From contig CACWHC010000002.1 in assembly GCA_902760645.1 (NCBI GenBank), forward strand, positions 62,001 through 126,000: DNA of 64,000 nt. Reading direction: 5' to 3'. Each line of letters starts with the position of its first letter. Within the stretch, counting starts at the first letter, position 1. The notes beneath the pieces were generated by a model. It saw only the letters and a program-made list of their open reading frames with translations. It was not told the origin of the DNA and did no database searches. Position numbers and translations under genes: made by a program. Shown here piece by piece: positions 18,819 through 27,130 of this stretch. This DNA comes from an uncultured bacterium (GTDB lineage: Bacteria; Cyanobacteriota; Vampirovibrionia; Gastranaerophilales; Gastranaerophilaceae).

Positions 18819-19943
18819 ATGAAGAAAATATTTATTATAACAGGTGAATATTCCGGTGATATACACGCAAGTCGTGTTGTAAGAGTCTTACGCAGCAAAT
18901 ATCATGATTTGGAAATAGAGGGTATTGGCGGTGAAAATTTGCGTAATGAAGGTGTAAAGCTGTTCTCCGATCAGAAGAATATGGGAGTAATGGGTGTATC
19001 ACTTTCAATAATTTATAACCACATCTTGTTAGGCAAGCGTGTTGTTGATTATATTGTGAATGATTTTAAACCTGATTTGGTGCTTTTGGTTGATTATGGT
19101 GCATTTAACCTTAATGTATCAAAATTCCTCCATAAAGCAGGTATAAAAATTTATTATTATATCCCGCCGCAGGTTTGGGCAACCCGCAAATGGAGAATTA
19201 ACGTAATCAAGAAGAATATTGATAAGGTATTATGTATTTTCCCGTTTGAGAAAGAATTGTATGAAAGTTATGGAATAAAAACTCATTATTGCGGACATCC
19301 GCTTGTATCACAGTTGCCTGATAAGGCTAACAGAGAGGAGTTTTTTGCAAAACACGGATTTGATTCTTCAAGAAAATTGGTAGCAATCTTTCCGGGTTCA
19401 AGAAAGTTTGAACTGAAAAATCTTGCGAACGTTTTTATAAAGTCTGCAAAAGACCTTCAAAAAAAACATCCTGAATTGCAGTTTTGTATATCTCATGCAC
19501 CAAATTTACCTGATGATGTATATGACAAATATATAAAAGATACTGATTTTAAGGTTATAAAAGGTGAAAATCAGGCACTTTTGAGTGTATCGGATGCTTT
19601 AATCCTTGCTTCAGGAACTGTGGCATTGGAAGCTGCATTATACCAAACTCCCATGATTATAGCCTACAGAGGTCCTGTTTTATTTTACTGGATTTATCTT
19701 CTTGTAAGATGTATTAATATGGTATGTTTGCCAAATATTATAAGCGGTAAATTTATTGTTCCCGAAATTCTTGAGCATAAAGTTAGTGTGAATAATATTT
19801 CTTATAATATAGAAAAACTGTTATATGATAAAAGTGTTCGTAGCACTCAAATAGATGGGTTATCGAGAGTGAAAGCGTTATTGTCCGATAAGGTTTCGTC
19901 TGAGGAAGCCGCAAATGCTATTGCTGAAGAATTAATACAATAA
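18819..19943 (+). CDS. lpxB: Lipid-A-disaccharide synthase
   Basis: LpxB joins lipid X and UDP-2,3-diacylglucosamine to form the lipid A disaccharide (GT19). 374 aa. N-terminal IITGEYSGDIHASRVVRVL and IEGIGGENLRNEGV are diagnostic, as are YYIPPQVWATRKWR, GHPLVSQLP, AIFPGSRKFEL and SGTVALEAALYQTPMIIAYR. Together with lpxI and the LptD-like gene it shows that the cell makes lipid A. The gene is followed by a 59-base gap before the M16 protease gene, which contains a TATAAT (19967-19972) and may carry the next promoter. Confidence 0.97.
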   Translation: MKKIFIITGEYSGDIHASRVVRVLRSKYHDLEIEGIGGENLRNEGVKLFSDQKNMGVMGVSLSIIYNHILLGKRVVDYIVNDFKPDLVLLVDYGAFNLNVSKFLHKAGIKIYYYIPPQVWATRKWRINVIKKNIDKVLCIFPFEKELYESYGIKTHYCGHPLVSQLPDKANREEFFAKHGFDSSRKLVAIFPGSRKFELKNLANVFIKSAKDLQKKHPELQFCISHAPNLPDDVYDKYIKDTDFKVIKGENQALLSVSDALILASGTVALEAALYQTPMIIAYRGPVLFYWIYLLVRCINMVCLPNIISGKFIVPEILEHKVSVNNISYNIEKLLYDKSVRSTQIDGLSRVKALLSDKVSSEEAANAIAEELIQ

Positions 19944-20002
19944 AACATCTATTTTTTATTTTGTTGTATAATGGTAGGGAAAGTTAAAAGAGGTTTAGTC
20001 AA

Positions 20003-21337
20003 ATGAATAAAACTACAGTTAAGTATCCCTTTCTGACTGATGATGTTGAAATTTATGAGCGTGAAAACGGTCATAAGATTGTTTTGGCTCGTAAAGAAGG
20101 TGAAATGGCAAATGTAAGCACCTGGGTTAAAACAGGCTCTATAAATGAAGATGACAGGATTAACGGTATTTCTCATTTCCTGGAGCATCTTATGTTCAAG
20201 GGTACTCACAAACATAAAGCAGGCGAATTTGACAGAACTTTAGAGGCAAAAGGTGCTATTGTAAATGCGGCTACCTGGAAAGATTATACTTATTATTATG
20301 TTACTCTTCCAAAAGGTGAAAATTGTAAGGACTTGAATTTAGCGATTGAATTACATGCTGATATGATGCTTGATCCTATATTACCTGAGGAGGAAATTGG
20401 TGCACCGTTTGATTTGAATGACGCAACCGTTACTGATAAGAGAGAACGTCACGTTGTTATTGAAGAAATCAGAATGAGAAAAGACCAAAATTGGACGAAG
20501 ATATATAACGCTTGTAATTATAATATGTATACAAAACATCCGTATAAACGGGATGTAATAGGGACACCGGAAATTATTTCTCAGGTTACCCGTGATGATA
20601 TTATGAATTACTATCAAACATTTTATTCCCCCGAAAATATGACAACAATTATTGTCGGAGATTTTGATAAAGAAGAAGTATTAAAAAAAGTTGAAAAAGA
20701 GTTTGATTTCAAAGGCAGAAAAAATGCTCCCAAAATTGTCAATGAACCTGATAAACCTGTGGCGGAAAAGAAGGTTGTGGAGAATACTGCTCACGTTAAT
20801 ACGACTTATTTTATGTATGGTTGGCTTGGACCGCTTGCCCGTGATATTAAAGGTACGATTTGCCTTGATATGATAAGTATAATTTTTGGTGATGGTACAA
20901 GCTCAAGATTGTATCAGAATTTAATTGAGAAACAAAATGAACCTGTTTTTAATATGATAAGTTCAGAGCATTATCAGTTTAAAGACGGTAATAATTTCTT
21001 TATTCAGGCAAATTGCAAGTCAGACAAAAAAGACCTTGCTATTGAACTGGTAGAAAAAGAATTGAAGGATTTACTTTGTGTTCCTATAACTGAAGAAGAA
21101 ATGTTAAAGGCAAAGAAAAAGATTAAATCAAGATTTGCATATTCTGCTGAAACAGTTTCTGAAATCGGTGAAACGATAGGTTATTATATGACTGTTTGTG
21201 AAGATTTGAAGCTGATTGAAGAATATCTTAACGATTTAGAAAATATAACAATCGAAGATTTAAATAATACTGTTAAAAATTATTTAAATATAAATAATTC
21301 GGTACTTTCAATACTTGTGCCGGAAGAACGGAAGTAA
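20003..21337 (+). CDS. M16 family zinc peptidase (processing-protease type)
   Basis: In this 444-aa protein, the inverted zinc motif HFLEHLMF (HxxEH; His58, Glu61, His62) lies in the N-terminal half, with the downstream Glu ligand expected in the ELHADMMLDPILPEEE region. The C-terminal half has the R/Y-containing lobe (GDGTSSRLYQNLIEKQN). The family (PqqL, YmxG, mitochondrial processing peptidase beta) degrades or processes short peptides. Many bacteria carry two adjacent M16 subunits; only the active-type subunit is seen here. No signal peptide is visible, so it is probably cytoplasmic. ilvB follows after 5 bases. Confidence 0.93.
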   Translation: MNKTTVKYPFLTDDVEIYERENGHKIVLARKEGEMANVSTWVKTGSINEDDRINGISHFLEHLMFKGTHKHKAGEFDRTLEAKGAIVNAATWKDYTYYYVTLPKGENCKDLNLAIELHADMMLDPILPEEEIGAPFDLNDATVTDKRERHVVIEEIRMRKDQNWTKIYNACNYNMYTKHPYKRDVIGTPEIISQVTRDDIMNYYQTFYSPENMTTIIVGDFDKEEVLKKVEKEFDFKGRKNAPKIVNEPDKPVAEKKVVENTAHVNTTYFMYGWLGPLARDIKGTICLDMISIIFGDGTSSRLYQNLIEKQNEPVFNMISSEHYQFKDGNNFFIQANCKSDKKDLAIELVEKELKDLLCVPITEEEMLKAKKKIKSRFAYSAETVSEIGETIGYYMTVCEDLKLIEEYLNDLENITIEDLNNTVKNYLNINNSVLSILVPEERK

Positions 21338-21342
21338 AAGAT

Positions 21343-22974
21343 ATGTTATTAGCTAATACAACAGAACAAAAAACATTTACCGGAGCCCAGATTATTGTTA
21401 AAACTTTAAAAAATTTGGGTGTTGATTGTATTTTCGGTTATCCGGGCGGAGTTGTTCTTGATATATATGATGAATTATTTAAACAAAATGATATAAAACA
21501 CTATCTGGTAAGGCATGAACAGGCTGCAGTGCATGCTGCGGAGGGTTACGCAAGGGTTTCGGGAAAATGCGGTGTCGTTCTTGTTACATCGGGTCCGGGT
21601 GCGGCAAATACTGTTTCCGGTATTGCAAACGCATATCTTGACGGGTATCCTGTTGTTGTATTAACAGGTCAGGTATTTAAAAAATTGATAGGAACGGATG
21701 CTTTTCAGGAAATTAATATTGTGGATATTACACGCTCCTGTACAAAGGCTTCTTATCAGGTTACCGGTGTTGATACTTTGGAACATACATTGAAGGATGC
21801 TTTTAATTGTGCAATGTCAGGGAAAAAAGGCCCTGTAGTTGTTGATTTGGCAAGAGATATATTTAGCCAGAATATTTCAAGAATTTCCACTTTTAAATAT
21901 GATAATGAAGTCGCAACAGCTTCATCTTCGGATATTGAAATGTTATCAAAAGAACTTTTGACTTGTTCCAGACCTGTAATTGTTGCAGGCGGCGGTGTGA
22001 TTCACTCAAAAGCATCAGGCGAATTAATAAAATTTGCAGAGAAATTTAGTATTCCTGTTGTTACGACTATGATGGGAACAGGAGCCTATCCTCAATTCGG
22101 GAAGTGTTATATTGGTATGATAGGTATTTTTGGACAAAAAAGTGCAAATAAGATACTGAGAAACTCCGATTTAATTATTTCTTTGGGTGCAAGATTTAAT
22201 GACAGAATATCTTGTTGTTTCAGCGAAAATGACCTTTCAGGAAAGATTATTCAAATAGATATAAATCAAAATGAAATATCAAGAGCAATTCCTGCAAAAT
22301 TAGGAATAGTTTCGGATATTAAGTATGTATTGCAGCAGTTAAACACAAAGAATTTTAGTGTTTGTTCAAATTGGTTAAATTCTGTTCGGGAATATAAAAC
22401 ATCAGATGTTAAACGGGTTTCAATATCTGATAAATTACAGTCGTTTGAAGTGATAGATGCTATATATAAATATACAAAAGATTTCGAGCCTGTAATTACA
22501 ACAGAAGTCGGACAGCATCAGATGTGGACTGTTCAGAATTATAAATTTAATTCACCTAATAAATTTTTGACATCCGGCGGCTCGGGTACAATGGGTTTTG
22601 GTTTGCCTGCCGCAATTGGTGCAAGTATTGCATTAGGTAAAAGTCCTGTTGTTTGTATTTCAGGTGACGGCTCTTTCCAAATGAATGAGCAGGAGCTTGC
22701 CACTTGTATTGATTATAAATTGCCCGTAAAAATATTCATTATGAATAACGGATACCTCGGTATGGTCAGACAATTACAGCAAAAAGCTTATGTTGACAGA
22801 TATTCGGAAACAAAAATTTCTAATCCTGATTTTTTGAAGCTTGCAGATGCGTATGGTATCAAAGCTTCGAGAGTAAAATCTTATTCGGAAATTAAACCTG
22901 CTCTGGATAATGCTTTCAGAACAAACGAACCGTATATTATTGATTTTGTAATTGAGCCTTTTGAAATTGTGTAA
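21343..22974 (+). CDS. ilvB: Acetolactate synthase large subunit (thiamine diphosphate enzyme)
   Basis: A 543-aa protein. It has the N-terminal Pyr domain (FGYPGGVVLDIYDEL; catalytic Glu in LVRHEQAAVHAAEGYARV), a central FAD/nucleotide-type domain and a C-terminal TPP-binding domain (CISGDGSFQMNEQEL to FIMNNGYLGM, the GDG...NN motif). It condenses two pyruvates, or pyruvate with 2-oxobutyrate, in branched-chain amino acid synthesis. The regulatory subunit ilvN is not adjacent, so the protein may work alone or with a distant partner. Related carboligases share this outline, but the length and motifs fit IlvB best. Confidence 0.9.
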   Translation: MLLANTTEQKTFTGAQIIVKTLKNLGVDCIFGYPGGVVLDIYDELFKQNDIKHYLVRHEQAAVHAAEGYARVSGKCGVVLVTSGPGAANTVSGIANAYLDGYPVVVLTGQVFKKLIGTDAFQEINIVDITRSCTKASYQVTGVDTLEHTLKDAFNCAMSGKKGPVVVDLARDIFSQNISRISTFKYDNEVATASSSDIEMLSKELLTCSRPVIVAGGGVIHSKASGELIKFAEKFSIPVVTTMMGTGAYPQFGKCYIGMIGIFGQKSANKILRNSDLIISLGARFNDRISCCFSENDLSGKIIQIDINQNEISRAIPAKLGIVSDIKYVLQQLNTKNFSVCSNWLNSVREYKTSDVKRVSISDKLQSFEVIDAIYKYTKDFEPVITTEVGQHQMWTVQNYKFNSPNKFLTSGGSGTMGFGLPAAIGASIALGKSPVVCISGDGSFQMNEQELATCIDYKLPVKIFIMNNGYLGMVRQLQQKAYVDRYSETKISNPDFLKLADAYGIKASRVKSYSEIKPALDNAFRTNEPYIIDFVIEPFEIV

Positions 22975-23019
22975 AAATAATGAGCCCTTATCAGGACTCA
23001 TTACGTTTCGGATGTTAGT

Positions 23020-23289
23020 TTAAGCTATAACCTGTAAATTTTTACCTGTTTGGTTTCCGTATTTGGCAACCAGTTCATCTTCTGACAGAATAGTTACTTT
23101 TGGTTCGTAATTTTTGCCCGGAGGATTTGGGTATGTTATCGTTTCCTGATATTTACCGTCTTCCATCGGTTTGATACTTATCGTAGACCCTGCCATAGCA
23201 GGAATTTCTACTTTTTCACCTGATGTTGTTGTTACAACCTGATGTACTAATGCATTACCTTTTGCGTTTTCTACACTGCCGACTGCCAT
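23020..23289 (-). CDS. Unrecognised small protein
   Basis: An 89-aa protein starting MAVGSVENAKGNALVHQVVT, with AAGGAG upstream of the ATG. It is predicted to be beta-rich (alternating hydrophobic residues, many Gly, Thr and Pro; YPNPPGKNYEPKV), with a short helix near the C-terminus (LSEDELVAKYGN). There is no signal peptide, membrane segment or cysteine. It is convergent with ilvB and stands alone. No function can be given. Confidence 0.75.
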   Translation of the reverse strand: MAVGSVENAKGNALVHQVVTTTSGEKVEIPAMAGSTISIKPMEDGKYQETITYPNPPGKNYEPKVTILSEDELVAKYGNQTGKNLQVIA

Positions 23290-23393
23290 AGTAAGATTTC
23301 TCCTTTATTTTCTAAGCACACTAACAATATATATAAAAATTTTTTCGATATAATATTTCCTTTTTGTTTCAAAATATTTACATTTTTAAACAC

Positions 23394-23428
23394 AAAAAGA
23401 GAGTAGAAAAATTCGACTCTCTTTTTTT
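23394..23428 (-). terminator. Strong, bidirectional-looking terminator
   Basis: AAAAAGAGAGT (23394-23404) pairs with ACTCTCTTTTT (23416-23426) around a loop of 11 bases, with T runs on both strands. On the minus strand it ends the transcript of the small secreted protein at 23448-23723. Confidence 0.85.
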
Positions 23429-23447
23429 AGCATTGTTTGGAATAAAA

Positions 23448-23723
23448 TTAATCCCAATCCCAAGTAAATAATTTCTTCCAAAAAGTTTTTTCTGCATTAA
23501 TCTCATTTTTAATAGCTTCTTTTTTAGCTTTTGCAGCCGCTTTTCTTTCTTTTGCAGCTTTTTCCTGAGCAGCTTTATCAGCAGCTATTTGTTTTTCAGT
23601 TTTGGTAATTTTTGAAGTTTTGCTGTTAATCCAATCGGTTATAGGAGTAGAGCTTGTTGCAGCTTGTGCAGCTCCTACTGATACAAATACAGCTGTTAGT
23701 AATACAACTAATGTTTTTTTCAT
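23448..23723 (-). CDS. Small secreted Lys/Ala-rich helical protein
   Basis: A 91-aa protein with a clear signal peptide (MKKTLVVLLTAVFVSVGAAQA, cleavage near residue 21). The mature part of about 70 residues is dominated by one charged helix (repeats of AADKAAQEKAAKERKAAAK type) and ends in an aromatic tail, FWKKLFTWDWD. GGAG lies before the ATG. It is the next gene after another small exported protein on the same strand, and the pair precedes a strong terminator. The function is unknown; it could be a periplasmic peptidoglycan- or membrane-associated helix. Confidence 0.8.
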   Translation of the reverse strand: MKKTLVVLLTAVFVSVGAAQAATSSTPITDWINSKTSKITKTEKQIAADKAAQEKAAKERKAAAKAKKEAIKNEINAEKTFWKKLFTWDWD

Positions 23724-23752
23724 GTTTCTTCTCCTTATTTATAATGATTGAC

Positions 23753-23766
23753 GCACTAATTAGTGC
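23753..23766. repeat. 14-bp perfect palindrome over a stop codon
   Basis: GCACTAATTAGTGC is its own reverse complement and includes the TAA stop (23760-23762) of the gene at 23760-24014. It has no T run on the minus strand, so it is not a typical terminator there. It may be a processing or operator site between the two small secreted-protein genes. Confidence 0.45.
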
Positions 23767-24014
23767 TGAATTTTTTTACTTTTTTGATAAGCATCTACAT
23801 ACCTGTCCCAGAATCTTGTATAAGAATCGTTATAATTTACTGAATATGAGCGAATCGTCTGATTCCAATCCTGTTGATTAGATGCTGCTCTTGTAGATAA
23901 ATCTTGTGTATTGCTATTCTGTGTTTCTCTAATGTTATTATATGCTTGTGCCGCATATACTGATGTAGTCAGCATTAAAGAAAATATTACAGAAACGGTA
24001 AATAATCTTTTCAT
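23760..24014 (-). CDS. Small secreted protein of unknown function
   Basis: An 84-aa protein. Signal peptide MKRLFTVSVIFSLMLTTSVY is followed by AAQ; the mature part of about 62 residues is polar, rich in Asn/Gln/Ser/Tyr (TRAASNQQDWNQTIRSYSVN) and probably helical. AGGAG precedes the ATG. It has its own near-consensus promoter overlapping the end of rph and lies 36 bases upstream of a second small secreted protein. No family is recognised. Confidence 0.78.
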   Translation of the reverse strand: MKRLFTVSVIFSLMLTTSVYAAQAYNNIRETQNSNTQDLSTRAASNQQDWNQTIRSYSVNYNDSYTRFWDRYVDAYQKSKKIQH

Positions 24015-24034
24015 ATATTCTCCTTTCGACTGTT

Positions 24035-24063
24035 ATTATACTAAACTATATCATAGATATCAA
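24035..24063 (-). promoter_or_regulatory. Sigma70-type promoter for the small secreted proteins
   Basis: Read on the minus strand: TTGATA (24063-24058), a 17-base spacer and TATAAT (24040-24035). The spacer includes the rph stop codon. The -10 is about 20 bases before the ATG at 24014, giving a very short leader. Confidence 0.65.
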
Positions 24064-24742
24064 TAATTTTCTTTATTCCATCGCTTGCAACCTTAAAAAT
24101 ATTTAACATTTTGTCATATTCATAAGGCTCATCTTCAGCCGTAGTCTGGAATTCAATAATTTTACCGCTTTTTGTAAGCACAATATTGCTGTCAACCTGA
24201 GCGTGAGAATCTTCTTCATAATTCAAATCAAGTCTGACTTCTCCGTCAATTATGCCTGCTGATATTGCTCCGATTGGCTCAATAATAGGATTTTCTTTCA
24301 ATTTACCTTCTTTAAGCAGTTTTTCTATTGCAATTTTTAAGGCAAGAAATCCACCGCAAATGCTTGCCGTTCTTGTTCCCCCGTCAGCCTGAATTACATC
24401 GGCATCAATTGTAATTGTTATATCCGGCATTTTATTCAAATCAACACATGCTCTTAAACTTCTTCCAATCAGCCTTTGTATTTCCTGAGTTCTGCCGGAT
24501 ACTTTAGTTCTTTCTCTTTGGCATCTTGTACCTGTGGATGATGGTAATAAGGAATATTCCGCAGTTAGCCAGCCTCTTGTATCGTCTTTGTCCATCCATT
24601 TCGGTTTGCCTTCTTCTACTGATGCTGTTGTAATTACCCTTGTATCTCCAAATTCTGCGAGTACTGAGCCTAATGCGTTTTTTGTAAAGTCTTTGGTAAA
24701 TTTAATTTTTCTAAGTTCGTCATTTTTTCTGTCTGTTCTCAT
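24041..24742 (-). CDS. rph: Ribonuclease PH
   Basis: This phosphorolytic 3'-to-5' exoribonuclease trims tRNA 3' ends. 233 aa. Visible marks are MRTDRKNDELRKIKFTKDFT at the start and DTRVITTASVEEGKP. SGRTQEIQRLIGRSLRAC follows (arginine patch and phosphate site), then IDADVIQADGGTRTASICGG, which holds the catalytic acidic residues. It starts 3 bases after the stop of the small zinc-ribbon gene, so it lies in the same transcript as that gene and the membrane-protein gene upstream. Confidence 0.97.
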   Translation of the reverse strand: MRTDRKNDELRKIKFTKDFTKNALGSVLAEFGDTRVITTASVEEGKPKWMDKDDTRGWLTAEYSLLPSSTGTRCQRERTKVSGRTQEIQRLIGRSLRACVDLNKMPDITITIDADVIQADGGTRTASICGGFLALKIAIEKLLKEGKLKENPIIEPIGAISAGIIDGEVRLDLNYEEDSHAQVDSNIVLTKSGKIIEFQTTAEDEPYEYDKMLNIFKVASDGIKKIIDIYDIV

Positions 24743-24745
24743 TTT

Positions 24746-24970
24746 TTATTCCTTATAATCATAGTCCCACATATAAATTTGTCCGCAATATCTGCATACG
24801 GCATGTTCATTCATAAATTGTAAATCAGGTATAAATGTGTATCCGTCAACTGATATCTGTAATTCTTTTTTATTGTTATATGTCTGCTCAAAGACTTTTT
24901 GCCCTTGATATTCCGGCGAGAACATCAGTTCAAATTTGTCTATAGATTTGCAGTTTTTACATATAAACAT
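24746..24970 (-). CDS. Small two-CxxC (zinc-ribbon-like) protein
   Basis: A 74-aa protein. CKNCKS near the N-terminus and CRYCGQIYMWDYDYKE at the C-terminus give four cysteines in the CxxC...CxxC arrangement of a zinc ribbon, about 55 residues apart. AAGGAC lies before the ATG. It sits between a membrane protein gene (27 bases upstream) and rph (3 bases downstream). A link to RNA metabolism is possible from position only. Confidence 0.75.
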   Translation of the reverse strand: MFICKNCKSIDKFELMFSPEYQGQKVFEQTYNNKKELQISVDGYTFIPDLQFMNEHAVCRYCGQIYMWDYDYKE

Positions 24971-24997
24971 ATATAAGTCCTTATATAAAAATTTTTG

Positions 24998-25975
24998 CTA
25001 TTGTTTTTTTCTTGCTCTGTCTATAATCTCTGCAGAAACCCTTTTTACGGCTTTGGGATTGCAGCCTTTTGCTCCGTTCTGACTATCCGTAAGTGCAATA
25101 TACCAAAGTGCCCATGTTATGCCCCTGAGAGGAAGGCTGAAGCCTATAACAAGAAATGTTACAATTTGGTATACAAAGAATGCCGCAACTTTTGCCGGAG
25201 TCAGCAAATCAAATGACGAGTTAAAATTAAGCATTATATTATTAATTGTATCTATCGGGATGTATGTTGCTAATGTATCTTCAAACATTGAACCTAATAG
25301 CGATGTTATTTTGGTAAAGTCAAATATCACGGCAAAGCCCTGAACAAATATAACATGTGTAAATAATCCGATAATAAGTAATATTAAAAGTGTTCTGAAA
25401 GCGTTTCCTCTGATAATTTCAAAACTTCTTGTAAAGCATTCGGAAACGGACTTGTCCGGTTCGAATGAAAATACCTGAAATAGGAGTATAAAGTAGATGA
25501 AAAATATTGCACCGATTATCCAAAAGAACGGATTGATTGCTATAAGCCAGAATACGGAATATAAAAGCCATAGTCCGACATATTTGAATCCACGGGATGT
25601 AATAGTAGCATTGTGAGCAGGAAAATCATATATTTTGCCTGTGGTTAAAAAACTTTCCGTAACGGAGTTTATTGCTCCGTATGTAACAAGATAATCCCAA
25701 AATGCTTTTGTGAATATCAACAATCCGGGTACTGTTATCAGTATAACTGACAAAATAATAGTAGAATAATCATTAAAAACGGGATATTTTTCTGCCAGCT
25801 CCGGCAGATATGCTATATACAAAGCAGCAAGACAAAATATCAGTAACAAACCTAAAACCTGTCCGAGTACCGGAAATAACATGTATCCGCAAAATTTCAA
25901 AAAGTTTGTGCTGTAAATTCTGATTGCTGCAAGAATTATCCATATAAAATTATTTTCAACTTTTATCTTTGTCAT
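24998..25975 (-). CDS. Polytopic membrane protein of unknown function
   Basis: A 325-aa protein with about six to seven hydrophobic segments (for example MLFPVLGQVLGLLLIFCLAALYIAY, IILSVILITVPGLLIF, WIIGAIFFIYFILLF, ALWYIAL) and a Lys/Arg-rich cytoplasmic tail. The SVSECFTRSFEIIRGNAFRTL segment between membrane helices resembles the amphipathic part of DUF4013/glycerophosphodiesterase-associated membrane domains, but this is only an impression. It heads the rph transcript. Confidence 0.7.
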   Translation of the reverse strand: MTKIKVENNFIWIILAAIRIYSTNFLKFCGYMLFPVLGQVLGLLLIFCLAALYIAYLPELAEKYPVFNDYSTIILSVILITVPGLLIFTKAFWDYLVTYGAINSVTESFLTTGKIYDFPAHNATITSRGFKYVGLWLLYSVFWLIAINPFFWIIGAIFFIYFILLFQVFSFEPDKSVSECFTRSFEIIRGNAFRTLLILLIIGLFTHVIFVQGFAVIFDFTKITSLLGSMFEDTLATYIPIDTINNIMLNFNSSFDLLTPAKVAAFFVYQIVTFLVIGFSLPLRGITWALWYIALTDSQNGAKGCNPKAVKRVSAEIIDRARKKQ

Positions 25976-26063
25976 ATTAACTCCGAATTAATTTGGATTT
26001 TGTGCTATCATATATCTGTAACAATTATATTATTATTTTATTACAAATAAAGTTAAAAAAACA

Positions 26064-26702
26064 ATGACTGATTATAAAGAAATTATAAAATCGTTTAAAA
26101 AAGAAGATTATGAAAATAAAAGAGTAAATTTGCATATTCATACAAGTTATTCGGACGGGCTATCTTCTCCTGAGGATATTGTTCGTCAGGCAAAAGAAAA
26201 AGGTTATGACGTTATAGCAATAAGCGATCATAATACTGTTGATGCTTACCTTCAGACAGATTTATTGAATGAACAAATGATAATTCCGGCAGCCGAATTT
26301 GATGTATGGTGCGGATATGTTTTTATTCACTTGCTTGCGTATGGAATTGATGTTAAAAGTGAAGAACTTAAACCTTTCCTTGCAAAATCAAAAAAAGAAA
26401 CAGAATGGGATATTATAAGAATATTTTCTGCAAGAAATTTAGAGAATTTAATTAGTGCTATTCATAAAGCAGGCGGAATTGCCGTACTTGCTCATCCGGC
26501 ATGCTGCTGGGCTATCAGTCTTGAAAATCTTGTACTGAGGCTTATTTCGTTTGGTATTGACGGTTTGGAGGTTTATTATCCTTACAGACGTCACAGGAGT
26601 ATTATAAAATTTCATTCGGTAAAAAAAGTTGAAAAGCTTGCAGATAAGTATAATTTGATAAAAACGGGCGGTACGGATTTCCATGGTGATTTTTTAGATT
26701 AG
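26064..26702 (+). CDS. PHP-domain metal-dependent phosphoesterase
   Basis: A 212-aa protein. NLHIHTSYSDGLSSPEDIV (HxH and Asp ligands), YDVIAISDHNTVDA, VLAHPAC and the final KTGGTDFHGDFLD are the four PHP metal-site motifs. They resemble those of the TrpH/YciV family, which hydrolyses 5'-end nucleotides or 3',5'-nucleoside bisphosphates. It is shorter than the usual 270-290 aa and stops only four residues after the last ligand. A near copy of its DNA (26631-26654) reappears just past the stop (26705-26729), so the 3' end may have been rearranged. It starts at ATG 26064 without a strong ribosome site. Confidence 0.88.
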   Translation: MTDYKEIIKSFKKEDYENKRVNLHIHTSYSDGLSSPEDIVRQAKEKGYDVIAISDHNTVDAYLQTDLLNEQMIIPAAEFDVWCGYVFIHLLAYGIDVKSEELKPFLAKSKKETEWDIIRIFSARNLENLISAIHKAGGIAVLAHPACCWAISLENLVLRLISFGIDGLEVYYPYRRHRSIIKFHSVKKVEKLADKYNLIKTGGTDFHGDFLD

Positions 26703-26716
26703 CCGAAAAGCTTGCA

Positions 26717-26756
26717 GGACAAGTATAATAGCCTTTATACTAAAATTGTCCTTTTT
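26717..26756 (+). terminator. Terminator after the PHP gene
   Basis: GGACAAGTATA (26717-26727) pairs with TATAC (26736-26740) and TTGTCC (26746-26751) around a one-sided bulge, followed by TTTTT. Confidence 0.6.
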
Positions 26757-26786
26757 ACACTAATTTGCAGTTAAAGATAAAAAAAA

Positions 26787-26810
26787 CCACTCATTAATGA
26801 GTGGGTCGTT
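26787..26810. terminator. Perfect palindromic hairpin, probable terminator
   Basis: CCACTCATT/AATGAGTGG (26787-26804) is an 18-bp perfect palindrome flanked by A6 before and a T-rich stretch after. It is 31 bases after the PHP terminator, so this interval has two hairpins in series. Confidence 0.55.
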
Positions 26811-26858
26811 TTCTGCATCCTAATGGTCTCTTTTAGTGTTTATTATTTAGGAGTTTAT

Positions 26859-26966
26859 ATGTTTTTGGGGTTAATGAATCTATTTATATTTAGTGTTTCG
26901 ACTACACTTAAATCTTACTCAATTATTATTGCATACAAAAATTTAAATGTCAACAATTTGTTTTAA
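26859..26966 (+). CDS. Possible 35-aa small ORF
   Basis: Within the 428-bp gap between the PHP and activase genes, AGGAG (26849-26853) stands 5 bases before ATG 26859. This opens MFLGLMNLFIFSVSTTLKSY and stops at 26966. It is hydrophobic at the start, like a leader or small membrane peptide. There is no homology by eye. The ribosome site is the main argument; the rest of the gap holds only hairpins and AT-rich sequence. Confidence 0.3.
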   Translation: MFLGLMNLFIFSVSTTLKSYSIIIAYKNLNVNNLF

Positions 26967-27073
26967 TATTTTTTGCAAAACATGTAAAACCCTTATATAG
27001 TGTACGATTTACACTTTACAAAACTTAATATTTTGGAATTTGTCTAGTAATATACTATTATAAGTAACAAAAT

Positions 27074-27105
27074 AAAGGCTTTAAATCCGTGAATCTAAAG
27101 CCTTT
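27074..27105 (-). terminator. Terminator of the dehydratase-activase gene
   Basis: AAAGGCTTTA (27074-27083) pairs with TAAAGCCTTT (27096-27105), a perfect 10-bp stem with a 12-base loop. On the minus strand it follows the stop at 27131 and leads into ATTTTGTT. Confidence 0.8.
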
Positions 27106-27130
27106 AAAATATTAATATTTGTTTTAACGT

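Noticed and set aside
22979-23003. AATGAG...CTCATT hairpin after ilvB as a terminator
   Set aside because: The stem has an internal mismatch and no T run follows, so a terminator call is too weak.
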